Shown here one piece after another: positions 53,167-61,054 of a DNA stretch of 64,000 nt. The stretch lies in contig NZ_RCIH01000004.1 in assembly GCF_003675855.1 (NCBI RefSeq), forward strand, positions 248,001 through 312,000. Reading direction: 5' to 3'. How positions within the stretch are numbered: position 1 is the first letter of the stretch; each line of letters begins with the position of its first letter. The notes below the pieces were generated by a model that saw only the letters and a program-made list of their open reading frames with translations, had not been told where the DNA came from and did no database searches. Position numbers and translations under genes: made by a program. Origin of the DNA: Halostella salina. GTDB taxonomy: Archaea > Halobacteriota > Halobacteria > Halobacteriales > Natronoarchaeaceae.

Positions 53167-53566
53167 CAGGGCACAGCTGTCGCTGCCGGCCATCGAGGTC
53201 GGCGTCGGCGTCGTGCTGGTCGTCGGCGTCCTGACGACGTTCGCGCTCGGCGTCCCGGACGCCGACACCCGGGAGCCACAGCTGGACGCCTACGCCGAGG
53301 ACGCCGCGACGGTGCTGGCGGGCGAGTCGCCGCGACACGGCGGGGCGACTCGGCTCGCGGAGGTGGTTCGGACGCCCGAGCGCTTCGAGCGCGAGCGCGA
53401 CGCGCTGGAGCGCCGCGTCGACCGGATCCTGCCGGACAACCTGCTGTTTCGGGTCGAGACGCCACAGGGTGCGGTCGGCTACGAACGGCCGGCGGGCGTG
53501 ACCGTCGGCTCGGCGACCGTGACGACCGCCAGCGGCGACGTGACGATACGGGTGTGGTACGCATGA
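53159..53566 (+). CDS. Pilin-like protein 4 (DUF7262-like)
   Basis: A 135-residue protein. The leader MDSRA is followed by QLSLPAIEVGVGVVLVVGVL, a PibD-type site and hydrophobic helix. The mature part has a helical linker (ERERDALERRVDRILPDN) and a short beta domain (VTVGSATVTTASGDVTIRVW). It is the smallest of the five and overlaps its neighbours by eight and four bases. Confidence 0.75.
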   Translation: MDSRAQLSLPAIEVGVGVVLVVGVLTTFALGVPDADTREPQLDAYAEDAATVLAGESPRHGGATRLAEVVRTPERFERERDALERRVDRILPDNLLFRVETPQGAVGYERPAGVTVGSATVTTASGDVTIRVWYA

Positions 53567-54117
53567 GACGGCTCGGCCCCGACCGGAACCGCGGCCAGCT
53601 CGTTCTCGTCGCAGCGGGCGTGCTGGCGCTGGCGCTCGTCCCGATCGCCTTCGCGTACCTCCAGCTCGGCTACCACGCCGACGTTCGGGCGGGCGTCGAG
53701 TACGACGACCCGGGGCGCAACGCCGAGCGCCTGCTCGAACGCGGCGTCCACGACGCGAGCGCCGACGTGCGGGGCGAGTACGAGTGGTGGCAGCGCGAGG
53801 ACGCCGTCGCCGCGGTTCGGACGAACCTCGAACCGCGGCTCGAAACGCTCCGCGCGGCCCGCGTCGACAGCGGAACGGCCTACGAGGTGGCGTACAACGA
53901 CAGCGCCGCCGCGGCGTGGGCCGCCCGGAACTGCCCCAGTGGACCGGACCGACAGTTCGGTGACTGCGAGGCCATCGACGGCGTCGTCGTGCAGGAGCGC
54001 GCCGGCGAGGCGGCGGTGCTGGCGGTGGCGCTCGACGTTCGCGTGACGACGGCGGACGGGCGGTGGCGGGCGACGCCGGTTGTCGAGGCGACCGGGAACG
54101 CGACGGCGACGGCGTGA
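53563..54117 (+). CDS. Pilin-like protein 5 (DUF7261-like)
   Basis: A 184-residue protein, the last of the operon. The leader ends in NRG, followed by QLVLVAAGVLALALVPIAFA. The outer part contains ERGVHDASADVRGEYEWWQR and a cysteine pair (NCPSG, GDCEA), and ends in strands (VVVQERAGEAAVLAVALDVR). The ATG at 53563 lies in an ATGA overlap; a GTG at 53554 is an alternative. Confidence 0.75.
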   Translation: MRRLGPDRNRGQLVLVAAGVLALALVPIAFAYLQLGYHADVRAGVEYDDPGRNAERLLERGVHDASADVRGEYEWWQREDAVAAVRTNLEPRLETLRAARVDSGTAYEVAYNDSAAAAWAARNCPSGPDRQFGDCEAIDGVVVQERAGEAAVLAVALDVRVTTADGRWRATPVVEATGNATATA

Positions 54118-54185
54118 CCGGCAGGAACGCCGTTGTCTCCTTGCCTGTCCACAAAACATTTAGAAAACTCCGAGGGAAACCGGCC

Positions 54186-54818
54186 ATGGACCGCCTTCGT
54201 ACCCACCCGGCGTTCGCGCTGGTCGGTCTCGGCGTGCTCGCAGCGCTCTCCGGTATCATGCTCGGGGGCGACGTGTTCTTCGGGTACGGCAAGTTCGGCG
54301 AGGCGTACGTGTTTCACGTCGGCGTGTTCGCGTTCGCTTTGGCGGGGGCGATGACGCTCGTTCGTCGCACGTCATTGCAGGCTAGCTATCGGGCCGTAGC
54401 GACGGCTTCCCTCGCGCTCGTCGCGCTGTACCTGTGTGCGGTCGTGTTACTCTGGTACGACGTCATCGTCACGCCGCCGCCGATCTACAGCCCCGACCCC
54501 ACGCTGGCCGGCCTCGCGCTCGACCGAGTCTCGATGGCGCTCGCGCTGACGCCGCTCGCCGCGGGGTACGTGTTCGGAGCCGATTCGGTTACGTCGCCCG
54601 GTTCGAGAGGCGAAACTGTGCCGTCCGTCCTGGTGCTGTTCGTGCTCGGGTCGTTCGCGCTGGCCGCCCGGATCGACAGCAGCGGCGGTGCACATCCCGG
54701 TTTCGTCGGGCTGATCTATCAGATCGTTCTGGTCGTTGGCGTCGTCGCGGCGCTCCCGTTCTACGTCGTCGCCAGCTGGGAGTTCGCCGAGCGCAGTGAC
54801 GGGGCGTCGGCGACATAG
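54186..54818 (+). CDS. Six-helix membrane protein
   Basis: A 210-residue membrane protein with about six helices (FALVGLGVLAALSGIMLG, AYVFHVGVFAFALAGAMTLV, TASLALVALYLCAVVLLW, SMALALTPLAAGYVFGA, VLVLFVLGSFALAARI, LIYQIVLVVGVVAALPFYVV). No function recognised. acatttag near 54156-54163 is a TATA-like element about 28 bases before the ATG, so it is not part of the pilus operon. Confidence 0.7.
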   Translation: MDRLRTHPAFALVGLGVLAALSGIMLGGDVFFGYGKFGEAYVFHVGVFAFALAGAMTLVRRTSLQASYRAVATASLALVALYLCAVVLLWYDVIVTPPPIYSPDPTLAGLALDRVSMALALTPLAAGYVFGADSVTSPGSRGETVPSVLVLFVLGSFALAARIDSSGGAHPGFVGLIYQIVLVVGVVAALPFYVVASWEFAERSDGASAT

Positions 54819-54844
54819 CGCCGTCAGGCCCTCGGCCGTGACCG

Positions 54845-55003
54845 CTACGCTCTGCTCTCGCTCCACCGCGACGCGAGATACGAGAACGCCGCCAGCGCGA
54901 GCGCGAGGCCTAGTTTTCGGGCGACGCCCCGCTTCGTCGGCCGCGACGGGTCGTCAGTCGTCGTCTCCGAATCGCCGGTCGGCCGGGGGAGGAACCTGTT
55001 CAC
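54845..55003 (-). CDS. Possible 52-residue membrane-anchored peptide
   Basis: With a GTG start, the reading frame gives a polar N-terminal part (RPTGDSETTTDDPSRPTKRG) and one C-terminal hydrophobic helix (LGLALALAAFSYLASRW). No promoter is obvious and the family is unknown, so this is tentative. Confidence 0.4.
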   Translation of the reverse strand: MNRFLPRPTGDSETTTDDPSRPTKRGVARKLGLALALAAFSYLASRWSESRA

Positions 55004-55112
55004 GACTGTTCTACGGCCCACGGCCGCATACGTGTTCCGAGGCCACCGCCGTCGCCCGCGTGGGGCGTTCCAGGTACCCGTCCGAGGGCGTTGCACCACC
55101 TCTGCCTGTCAA

Positions 55113-55119
55113 CATTTAT
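55113..55119 (+). promoter_or_regulatory. TATA box of the LOV histidine kinase gene
   Basis: tttatat is a strong TATA element. Transcription would begin near 55143, leaving a leader of about 47 bases before the ATG at 55190. Confidence 0.55.
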
Positions 55120-55189
55120 ATCTGTGCCGCGAAACTACAACGGTATTGATGGACCGAGTCAACGGTCGCCCTCCGGCTGTCTCGGCAGG

Positions 55190-57127
55190 ATGAGCGGCGA
55201 GTACCGTGAACAGGTATACGACGCCTTCGCCGACCGAAGCCTCACGGCGGAGACGGCGATAGACAGGGCGCTGGAAGCCGGCAGGGAGCGGCTGGAGGTC
55301 GGAATCGGCTTCCTCACCTGCGTCGAGGACGGCACCCAGACCATCGAGCGGTCGGTCGGCTCGCACGACGCGATCGCTCCCGGCAACCGCTGTCCGCTCG
55401 ACGAGGCGTACTGTCGGCGGACCGTGGAGACGGAGGGATTGACGAGCGTCCAGAACGCGTCGGCGTCGGACCTCGTCGATGAGGTGGCGTACGACCGGTT
55501 CGGGCTGGGCTGTTACATCGGTGGGAAGGTGCTGGTCGACGGGTCGGTGTACGGAACGCTCTGCTTCGCCGACGAGGCGACGCGGGACCGGTCGTTCTCG
55601 GAGGCCGAACAGCTGTTCGTCGAACTGGTCGCCCGGCTGACCGGGAGCGCGATCGAGCGCCAGCGGTGGGACCGGACGCGCCGCGACCGGATCGAGCGCC
55701 TCGACGAGGAGCGCCGTCGCTTCGAGGGGATCGCCGACGCGAGCTCCGACATCATCTACCGGATCGGCTCGGACGGACGGTTCACCTACGTCTCCGCGGC
55801 GGTCGAACACGTGCTCGGCTACGAGCCGTCGGCGCTGGTCGGTGAGCCGCTGGAAACGCTCGTGGCGGCGGACGACCGCGACCGGATCACCGACGTGCTG
55901 GAGAACGTGTTCGAACGGCATCCGGTCAGGAACATGCAACTCGACCTGCTGGCTGCCGACGGCGAACGCGTCCCGGTGGAAGTCAACTCGACCGTCATCT
56001 CCCCGGCCGACGGGGAGTTCGTGGTTCAGGGGGTCGCACGCGACGTGAGCGAGCGGGAGGACCGGACGACCGAACTCCGCCTGAAAAACAGCGCGGTCGA
56101 CGCCGCCCGCGTCGGCATCACCATCGTCGACGTGCGGCAAGAGGACGACCCGGTTGTGTACGCCAACGACGCGTTTCAGGAGCTGACGGGGTACGACACC
56201 GAGACGATCCTCGGGGCGAACTGCCGGATCCTGCAGGGGAGCGGGACGGCCGAGGAGCCGGTGGCCAGACTGCGTGAGGCTATCGCCGACCGGGAGCCGG
56301 CGAGCGTTGAACTGCTGAACTACCGGGCGAGCGAGACCCCGTTCTGGAACAGGGTGTCGATCACGCCGGTCACCGACGACGCCGGTGAAGTCACGCATTT
56401 CGTCGGATTCCAGCAGGACGTGACCGCCGGGAAGCGGACGACGCGGCTCATCGAGGTGCTGAACCGCGTGCTCAGACACAACCTCCGCAACGAGATGAAC
56501 GCCGTCCGGGGGTACGTTGACCTCATCGAGTCCGGCGACGCCACGGCGGCCCACGCCGACCGGATCCGGGAGGCGACGGACGAACTGGTGAACCTGAGCG
56601 ATCGTGCACGTGAACTTGAGTCGTACGCGACCGCCGACCGCGCCCCCGAACGCATCGCCACCGCGTCGCTGCTGACCAGGGTCGCCGACGAGTACCGTGC
56701 CGTGGACGACGTGACCATCGCGGTCGACGCCGTGGACGACGTGTCCGACGTCTGTGCCGGGCCGGAGATAGAGCGTGCCGTCCGGGAACTCGTCGACAAC
56801 GCGATCTGTCACGACTCCGACCCGCCGACCGAGGTAACCCTCGACGCACGCGACGTCGGCGAGTGGGTCGAACTGACGGTCGTCGACGACGGTCCGGGCA
56901 TCCCGGCGGACGAGGCGGCGGTCATCGAGAGCGGCCGCGAGACCCCGCTGGAGCACGGGACGGGGCTCGGCCTGTGGCTCGTCAACTGGATCGCCACCAG
57001 ATACGGCGGGTCGTTCCAGACCGAGGCGACCGACGACGGGACCGTCGCGACGGTCCGGCTGCCGGCGATCGCCGCCGACGAATCAGTCGAGGACGCCGCG
57101 AAGCCGCCGACGACGCTGTTCCGATAG
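55190..57127 (+). CDS. GAF-PAS-LOV histidine kinase
   Basis: A 645-residue sensor kinase without transmembrane helices. Order: GAF domain (about 10-165), PAS (about 180-295), LOV-type PAS (about 300-415), phosphoacceptor helix with His430 (VLRHNLRNEM), and HATPase (VDNAIC, DDGPGIP, GTGLGLWLVN). The LOV domain has GANCRILQG with Cys345, plus LLNYRASETPFWNRVSI and VGFQQDV, the FMN-binding residues of photoactive LOV domains. It may sense blue light or flavin redox state. No response regulator is adjacent. The ATG at 55190 is supported by the TATA box 75 bases upstream. Confidence 0.88.
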   Translation: MSGEYREQVYDAFADRSLTAETAIDRALEAGRERLEVGIGFLTCVEDGTQTIERSVGSHDAIAPGNRCPLDEAYCRRTVETEGLTSVQNASASDLVDEVAYDRFGLGCYIGGKVLVDGSVYGTLCFADEATRDRSFSEAEQLFVELVARLTGSAIERQRWDRTRRDRIERLDEERRRFEGIADASSDIIYRIGSDGRFTYVSAAVEHVLGYEPSALVGEPLETLVAADDRDRITDVLENVFERHPVRNMQLDLLAADGERVPVEVNSTVISPADGEFVVQGVARDVSEREDRTTELRLKNSAVDAARVGITIVDVRQEDDPVVYANDAFQELTGYDTETILGANCRILQGSGTAEEPVARLREAIADREPASVELLNYRASETPFWNRVSITPVTDDAGEVTHFVGFQQDVTAGKRTTRLIEVLNRVLRHNLRNEMNAVRGYVDLIESGDATAAHADRIREATDELVNLSDRARELESYATADRAPERIATASLLTRVADEYRAVDDVTIAVDAVDDVSDVCAGPEIERAVRELVDNAICHDSDPPTEVTLDARDVGEWVELTVVDDGPGIPADEAAVIESGRETPLEHGTGLGLWLVNWIATRYGGSFQTEATDDGTVATVRLPAIAADESVEDAAKPPTTLFR

Positions 57128-57384
57128 GCGGGACTTCGGGACCCGCGGACTGTCGTACCCCCGTATCGATGGCCAGCGACCTGTCGGACGGTCATCGGTA
57201 GACCGTTCCAACAGTCCGTGCGATACTTCGTCACCGGCGACCTGTTCGGTGCGGGTGATCCACGCACTGGTGTCGCGGGTCCGATGCGCGCTGGGCGGCG
57301 GCGAACCCCGTCATCCCACCAGTAAACGCGCCTTGGCTGGCAATCCGCTGATACGGATACGAACGTTTCACCTAATTCGAGGTA

Positions 57385-57433
57385 GAAGCCCCACCCTCAA
57401 GGAGCGTGGGGCTTCCGACCCCAGCGGAAGCCC
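57385..57433 (+). other. Two mutually exclusive hairpins at the left flank of the tnpB element
   Basis: GAAGCCCCAC pairs with GTGGGGCTTC (57385-57415, 10 bp). GGGCTTCCG pairs with CGGAAGCCC (57409-57433, 9 bp). The two stems share the segment GGGCTTC, so only one can form. Stand-alone tnpB elements carry hairpins at their ends; a switch-like RNA role is also possible. Confidence 0.6.
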
Positions 57434-57502
57434 AAGCAAGTAGGACGGGGAGGAAACCGGCCCGGTACTAACCAGCCGCTAGACTGGCACCTGCTAACTC
57501 CA

Positions 57503-57528
57503 ATTATTAAGTAACTACAACTATATAT
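57503..57528 (+). promoter_or_regulatory. AT-rich promoter region of tnpB
   Basis: attattaagt (about 30 bases before the GTG) and ctatatatg (about 15 bases before) are TATA-like. The first has the right spacing for a leaderless transcript. Confidence 0.4.
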
Positions 57529-57539
57529 GTGAATGTATC

Positions 57540-58757
57540 GTGGAGTACCGTCGTACCGCCGTTATCAAGCTCGACACCCCCGAAGGTGCAGATACACTCC
57601 TTCGAGAGACAGTCGAGCAATTCAAATACTGCGCCAACACCGCGAGCGAGTGGTGCTGGCACGGCGACGACGGCTACCACGTCACTTCGAAAGCGAAGGC
57701 CGAACGCGCCCTGTACGACCAGCTCCGTGAGGACACGGAGCTAACCGCAAATCTCGTCCAGAAAGGGATTCGCCAAGCCGTCGAATCCGTCAAAAGCGGC
57801 GTCGAGCGGCTCAAAAACGACAAAGAATCATCTCGTCCGACGTTCACGGCGGATACCGCCGTTTACGACAAGCGAAGCGCCACCTTCCACCGTGACCACG
57901 TCTCGCTCTCAACACCGGACGGACGGATCGAGTGCGACTACATTCTGCCTGACGATGCCGAGACACCCCCGACAAAGTACGTCGCCAACGAGGAGTATGA
58001 GTTTCGGCGGGCGACACTCCATCGGCGTGACGGCGACTGGTATCTTCATGCGTCAATGCTCAAAGAGGAGGAGGACGGGGACGACACCGAACCCACCACC
58101 GGGCACAGAACAGTCCTCGGTGTGGACCTCGGTGTAAATCAACTCGCGGTTGCTTCGACCGGGCGGTTCTGGTCGGCAGACGAGTTCAACCACTGGAAAC
58201 GAGAGTACGAAAAGCGACGTGGCGACCTCCAGCAGTGCGGGACACACGCGGCACACGACGCGATAGCAGGTGTCGAGCGGAAGGAGGACGGACGCTTCGA
58301 GATATTCCTGCATCGGGTCGCCAATGAGATCGTGGCTGAAGCCGTCGAACACGATTGTTCGCATATCGTGTTCGAGGATTTGACGGACATTCGTGAGAAC
58401 GTGTCACAGGCGTCGTGGCACCATCTGTGGGCGTTCCGCCGCCTCTACGAGTACGTCGAATACAAAGCCAGAGCGCAGGACGTTGAAGCTGTTCAGGTGG
58501 ACCCACGGAACACGTCAAACCGGTGTTCGACCTGTGGGTTTACCCACGACGACAACCGCCACGGCGAGAACTTCGAGTGTCAGGATTGTGGCTACCAGAA
58601 CCACGCCGACTACAACGCTTCAAAGAACATCGGCTTGCAGTATCTCCGGCGTCGGCAAAACGCAGACGCCGGAGGCGCACCCGTAGACGTGCGCTTGAAT
58701 CGCGGGACACTGAACGTGAGTGGAGAGTACGAGCTTCCCGCCTCATCCAAGGCGTAG
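57540..58757 (+). CDS. tnpB: TnpB (IS200/IS605-type RNA-guided nuclease), stand-alone
   Basis: A 405-residue TnpB. RuvC-type catalytic residues are present: Asp196 in GVDLGVNQ, Glu279 in FEDLTD and Asp357 in HADYNASKNIG. The zinc ribbon CSTCG...CQDCG (about 332-354) is complete. TnpB proteins cut DNA guided by a structured RNA from the 3' end of their own gene. No TnpA transposase is near, so it is of the IS1341 type. Codon use is less GC-rich than its neighbours. The GTG start at 57540 lacks a nearer ATG. Confidence 0.93.
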   Translation: MEYRRTAVIKLDTPEGADTLLRETVEQFKYCANTASEWCWHGDDGYHVTSKAKAERALYDQLREDTELTANLVQKGIRQAVESVKSGVERLKNDKESSRPTFTADTAVYDKRSATFHRDHVSLSTPDGRIECDYILPDDAETPPTKYVANEEYEFRRATLHRRDGDWYLHASMLKEEEDGDDTEPTTGHRTVLGVDLGVNQLAVASTGRFWSADEFNHWKREYEKRRGDLQQCGTHAAHDAIAGVERKEDGRFEIFLHRVANEIVAEAVEHDCSHIVFEDLTDIRENVSQASWHHLWAFRRLYEYVEYKARAQDVEAVQVDPRNTSNRCSTCGFTHDDNRHGENFECQDCGYQNHADYNASKNIGLQYLRRRQNADAGGAPVDVRLNRGTLNVSGEYELPASSKA

Positions 58758-58860
58758 AACGGAAGTCCACGCGAAAGCCCTAGTGCAGGCTCACAGCCCG
58801 CACGTCGTCAGACCTCGTCTGACGGAACCCTCAACGAGCGAGCGAGGCAATTGCCTCCGA
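58758..58860 (+). ncRNA. Candidate guide-RNA 3' region of the tnpB element
   Basis: Behind the tnpB stop lie a perfect 8-bp hairpin (CGTCAGAC / GTCTGACG, 58806-58824, loop CTC) and a 14-bp palindrome (GAGGCAATTGCCTC, 58844-58857). TnpB guide RNAs overlap the end of the gene and extend to the right end of the element, so this is where one would be expected. Its exact 3' end is not readable. Confidence 0.4.
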
Positions 58861-58918
58861 GCGAAGTAGGGAAGGGTCGTTTACTCACCCCGGTATTCAC
58901 AACGGATGACGTTGAGAG

Positions 58919-60514
58919 GTGACGGTGACCCAGATGGGGGGATCCAGCCACGCCGACGACCGACTCGTATCGCTCGTCCTCGCGACCATCGCCGTCGCGG
59001 GGGCGCTGGCGGCGCTCCCGGCGGCCGGCGCGGTCGGCGCGCCCGGCCCGGCCGACGGACAGGAGCGCGACGCGCCGCCCGACGTCGACACCTACGCCGT
59101 CACCCAGGGGGGCAACTGCGTCGAGGTGACGCCGTTCGGCGACGACACCGAGAGCGTCGCGGCGTTCTACGAGTACGGGCTCCACACCGGGCTGTACAGC
59201 TCACAGGGGACCCGCGAGTACCAGGAGTTCGACGAGAGCCAGCTGTTCCTCTACGACGGTAGCGAGGGCGGCAGCGTCGTCTTCGTCCACGGCGAGGCCG
59301 GCAGCGGGGTCGGCGGCGGCGTCGCGACGATGCGGCTCTCCGGCGTCTCGCCGGCGGGCGAGTGGGCCGTCAGGGACGACAACTACACCACCCGGATGGA
59401 CAACTTCACGCACGACGGCACGTCGGCCCGGGCCGACTGGTGGTGGGGGAGCAACCGGACGGACGGCGGCGCGTTCCGCGGGCTGGAACGCGGCGACTAC
59501 GAGGCGGTCACCGTCGACCCGGCGTTCAATCAGGCGGCACCCTACTGGACGCTCGACACGCCGACGACGATAAACGACTGGCTGCTCCGGAGCGCCGACG
59601 GGCGGACGATCCAGTTGTCGAAAACCACCCCGGTGACGATACGGCCCGGGACGTGCAGCGGCGCATCGACCCACGTCACGGCCAACGGGACCGACGGCTT
59701 CGCCGCGACGGTTCGCAACGCTACGGCGGCCAACGGGACGACGTTTCGCCCCGCGCTGTCGTCTGACGCCGGCGTCGGCGTCGACCGGGTCGCCGTCGAC
59801 CACGGCGACGGCTCGTGGTTCCAGTTCGGCCTGAACCGGACCAACGCGAGCGCGGCGGCCGACACGGCGCTCCCGGCCGATCCGCTGTTCGCGGTCACGC
59901 CGGAGAGCGACGCCCTCGACGACGGCGGCCTCGACGGCGTCGAGTACACGTTCGCCGTCGACCGCGACCGGCTCGCCGACCGGCCGGTCCACCCGGGCGA
60001 CCTCGCCCTGTTCCAGTACCGCGACGGCGAGTGGCGACGACTCGACCGCGACCTGGAGCGTCGCGGCGGGGAGGTGCTGCTCCGCACGACCGACGCAGAG
60101 GGGACAGCGCCCGTCGCGGTCGGCGCGCTCCAGCCGTCGATCCGGGTGACCGACCTGTCGCTGTCGGCCGACACGGCGTCCCCCGGGGAGGACGTGGAGA
60201 TCACGGCAACGGTGACGAACGACGGCGAGGGCAACGGGACCTACGTGGCACGGCTCACCATGTTCGACCAGACGGTCGACCGGCGGTCGGTTCGGGTCCC
60301 GCCCGGTGCGGACCGGCGCGTGACGTTCACCCGATCCGTGGCGTCGCCGGGAACGTACACCGTCACGGTCGACGACGCCCGGACCGAACTCGTCGTCGAG
60401 GGAAGCGGCGGCGTGGCGGACCTGCCCTCCGACAGCTCAGTCCCGCCGACCCTGATCGTCGGCGCGGTCCTCGCCGTCGCCGTCGCCGCGGTCGTCGGCT
60501 ACCGCGCCCGGTGA
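58919..60514 (+). CDS. Secreted, membrane-anchored surface protein with CARDB-like domain
   Basis: A 531-residue extracellular protein. An N-terminal signal (DRLVSLVLATIAVAGALAAL then PAAGAVGAPG) is followed by a large beta-rich domain containing NxS/T sites (NYT, NFT, NRT, NGT, NAS), a CARDB/Ig-like module (about 400-480, TDLSLSADTASPGEDVEITA) and a C-terminal helix (PPTLIVGAVLAVAVAAVVGY). It belongs to the haloarchaeal surface proteins. GTG 58919 or ATG 58934 may be the start. Its last 78 bases overlap the 3' end of the opposing gene. Confidence 0.75.
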   Translation: MTVTQMGGSSHADDRLVSLVLATIAVAGALAALPAAGAVGAPGPADGQERDAPPDVDTYAVTQGGNCVEVTPFGDDTESVAAFYEYGLHTGLYSSQGTREYQEFDESQLFLYDGSEGGSVVFVHGEAGSGVGGGVATMRLSGVSPAGEWAVRDDNYTTRMDNFTHDGTSARADWWWGSNRTDGGAFRGLERGDYEAVTVDPAFNQAAPYWTLDTPTTINDWLLRSADGRTIQLSKTTPVTIRPGTCSGASTHVTANGTDGFAATVRNATAANGTTFRPALSSDAGVGVDRVAVDHGDGSWFQFGLNRTNASAAADTALPADPLFAVTPESDALDDGGLDGVEYTFAVDRDRLADRPVHPGDLALFQYRDGEWRRLDRDLERRGGEVLLRTTDAEGTAPVAVGALQPSIRVTDLSLSADTASPGEDVEITATVTNDGEGNGTYVARLTMFDQTVDRRSVRVPPGADRRVTFTRSVASPGTYTVTVDDARTELVVEGSGGVADLPSDSSVPPTLIVGAVLAVAVAAVVGYRAR

Positions 60515-61054
60515 GTCGGCAAGCTCGTCGGTCAGCCCCCACTCCTCGGCCCTGTCTCGCGCCTCGGCCCGCGCCTGTTCGCGGATCGCCGCGACCTTCT
60601 CCTCGTCGTCGAGGAACGCGGCGACGGGCGAGGACGCGTCCGCGGCCGTCCCGGTGCGGTCGTCCGGTGCGGCCGTCCGCGTGCGGTCAGCGAGGCCGGG
60701 GTCGCCGGCGAGGCGCTCCGCGGGGAGTCCCGGAGGCACTTGGAGCTCCGGGGTGTCGTGAAGGTCCGCGAGCGCCGTCCGGTCGAGTTCGAACACCTCG
60801 ACGCTGTACGGGCCGGGAACCGCGAAGTCGGCGATGGCGTCGGGACCGCCGGCGTCGGTGCCGGTGTGGTACGCCAGCACCGGCACGCCCGCCTCGAACG
60901 TGAGGACGCCGCGGCCGTCCGCGTCGAGCAACAGCGAGTCGGTCGGCTCGAACACGACGTACCCGGTCAGATTCCGGTCGAGCGCGGTCGACAGCGCCGT
61001 CGCCGGGTCGCCGACGACGCGGGAGCGCACCAGCTGGCCGCGGGGCAGCCTCAT
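60437..61054 (-). CDS. MinD-partner protein of unknown function
   Basis: A 205-residue protein: MRLPRGQLVRSRVVGDPATA at the start, LDRNLTGYVVFEPTDSLLLD and LTFEAGVPVLAYHTGT in the first half, then FAVPGPYSVEVFELDR and an acidic, disordered-looking tail. The family is conserved next to MinD in haloarchaea as I recall, but it has no known activity. Its ATG overlaps the MinD stop (ATGA) and its end overlaps the opposing surface-protein gene by 78 bases. Confidence 0.7.
   Translation of the reverse strand: MRLPRGQLVRSRVVGDPATALSTALDRNLTGYVVFEPTDSLLLDADGRGVLTFEAGVPVLAYHTGTDAGGPDAIADFAVPGPYSVEVFELDRTALADLHDTPELQVPPGLPAERLAGDPGLADRTRTAAPDDRTGTAADASSPVAAFLDDEEKVAAIREQARAEARDRAEEWGLTDELADSPGAVADDRGDGDGEDRADDQGRRD

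Larger units (their letters stand above)
57128..57539. other. Spacer before tnpB, with structured element
   Basis: No gene is seen. A short GCGGG/CCCGC hairpin (57128-57146) follows the kinase stop. The region 57150-57380 shows nothing recognisable. From 57385 the left flank of the tnpB element begins, with two overlapping hairpins, and an AT-rich stretch with TATA-like words (57503-57528) precedes the gene. Confidence 0.5.

Noticed and set aside
57249-57443. A 64-codon frame upstream of tnpB
   Set aside because: It runs through the structured left flank of the element and has no protein-like pattern.
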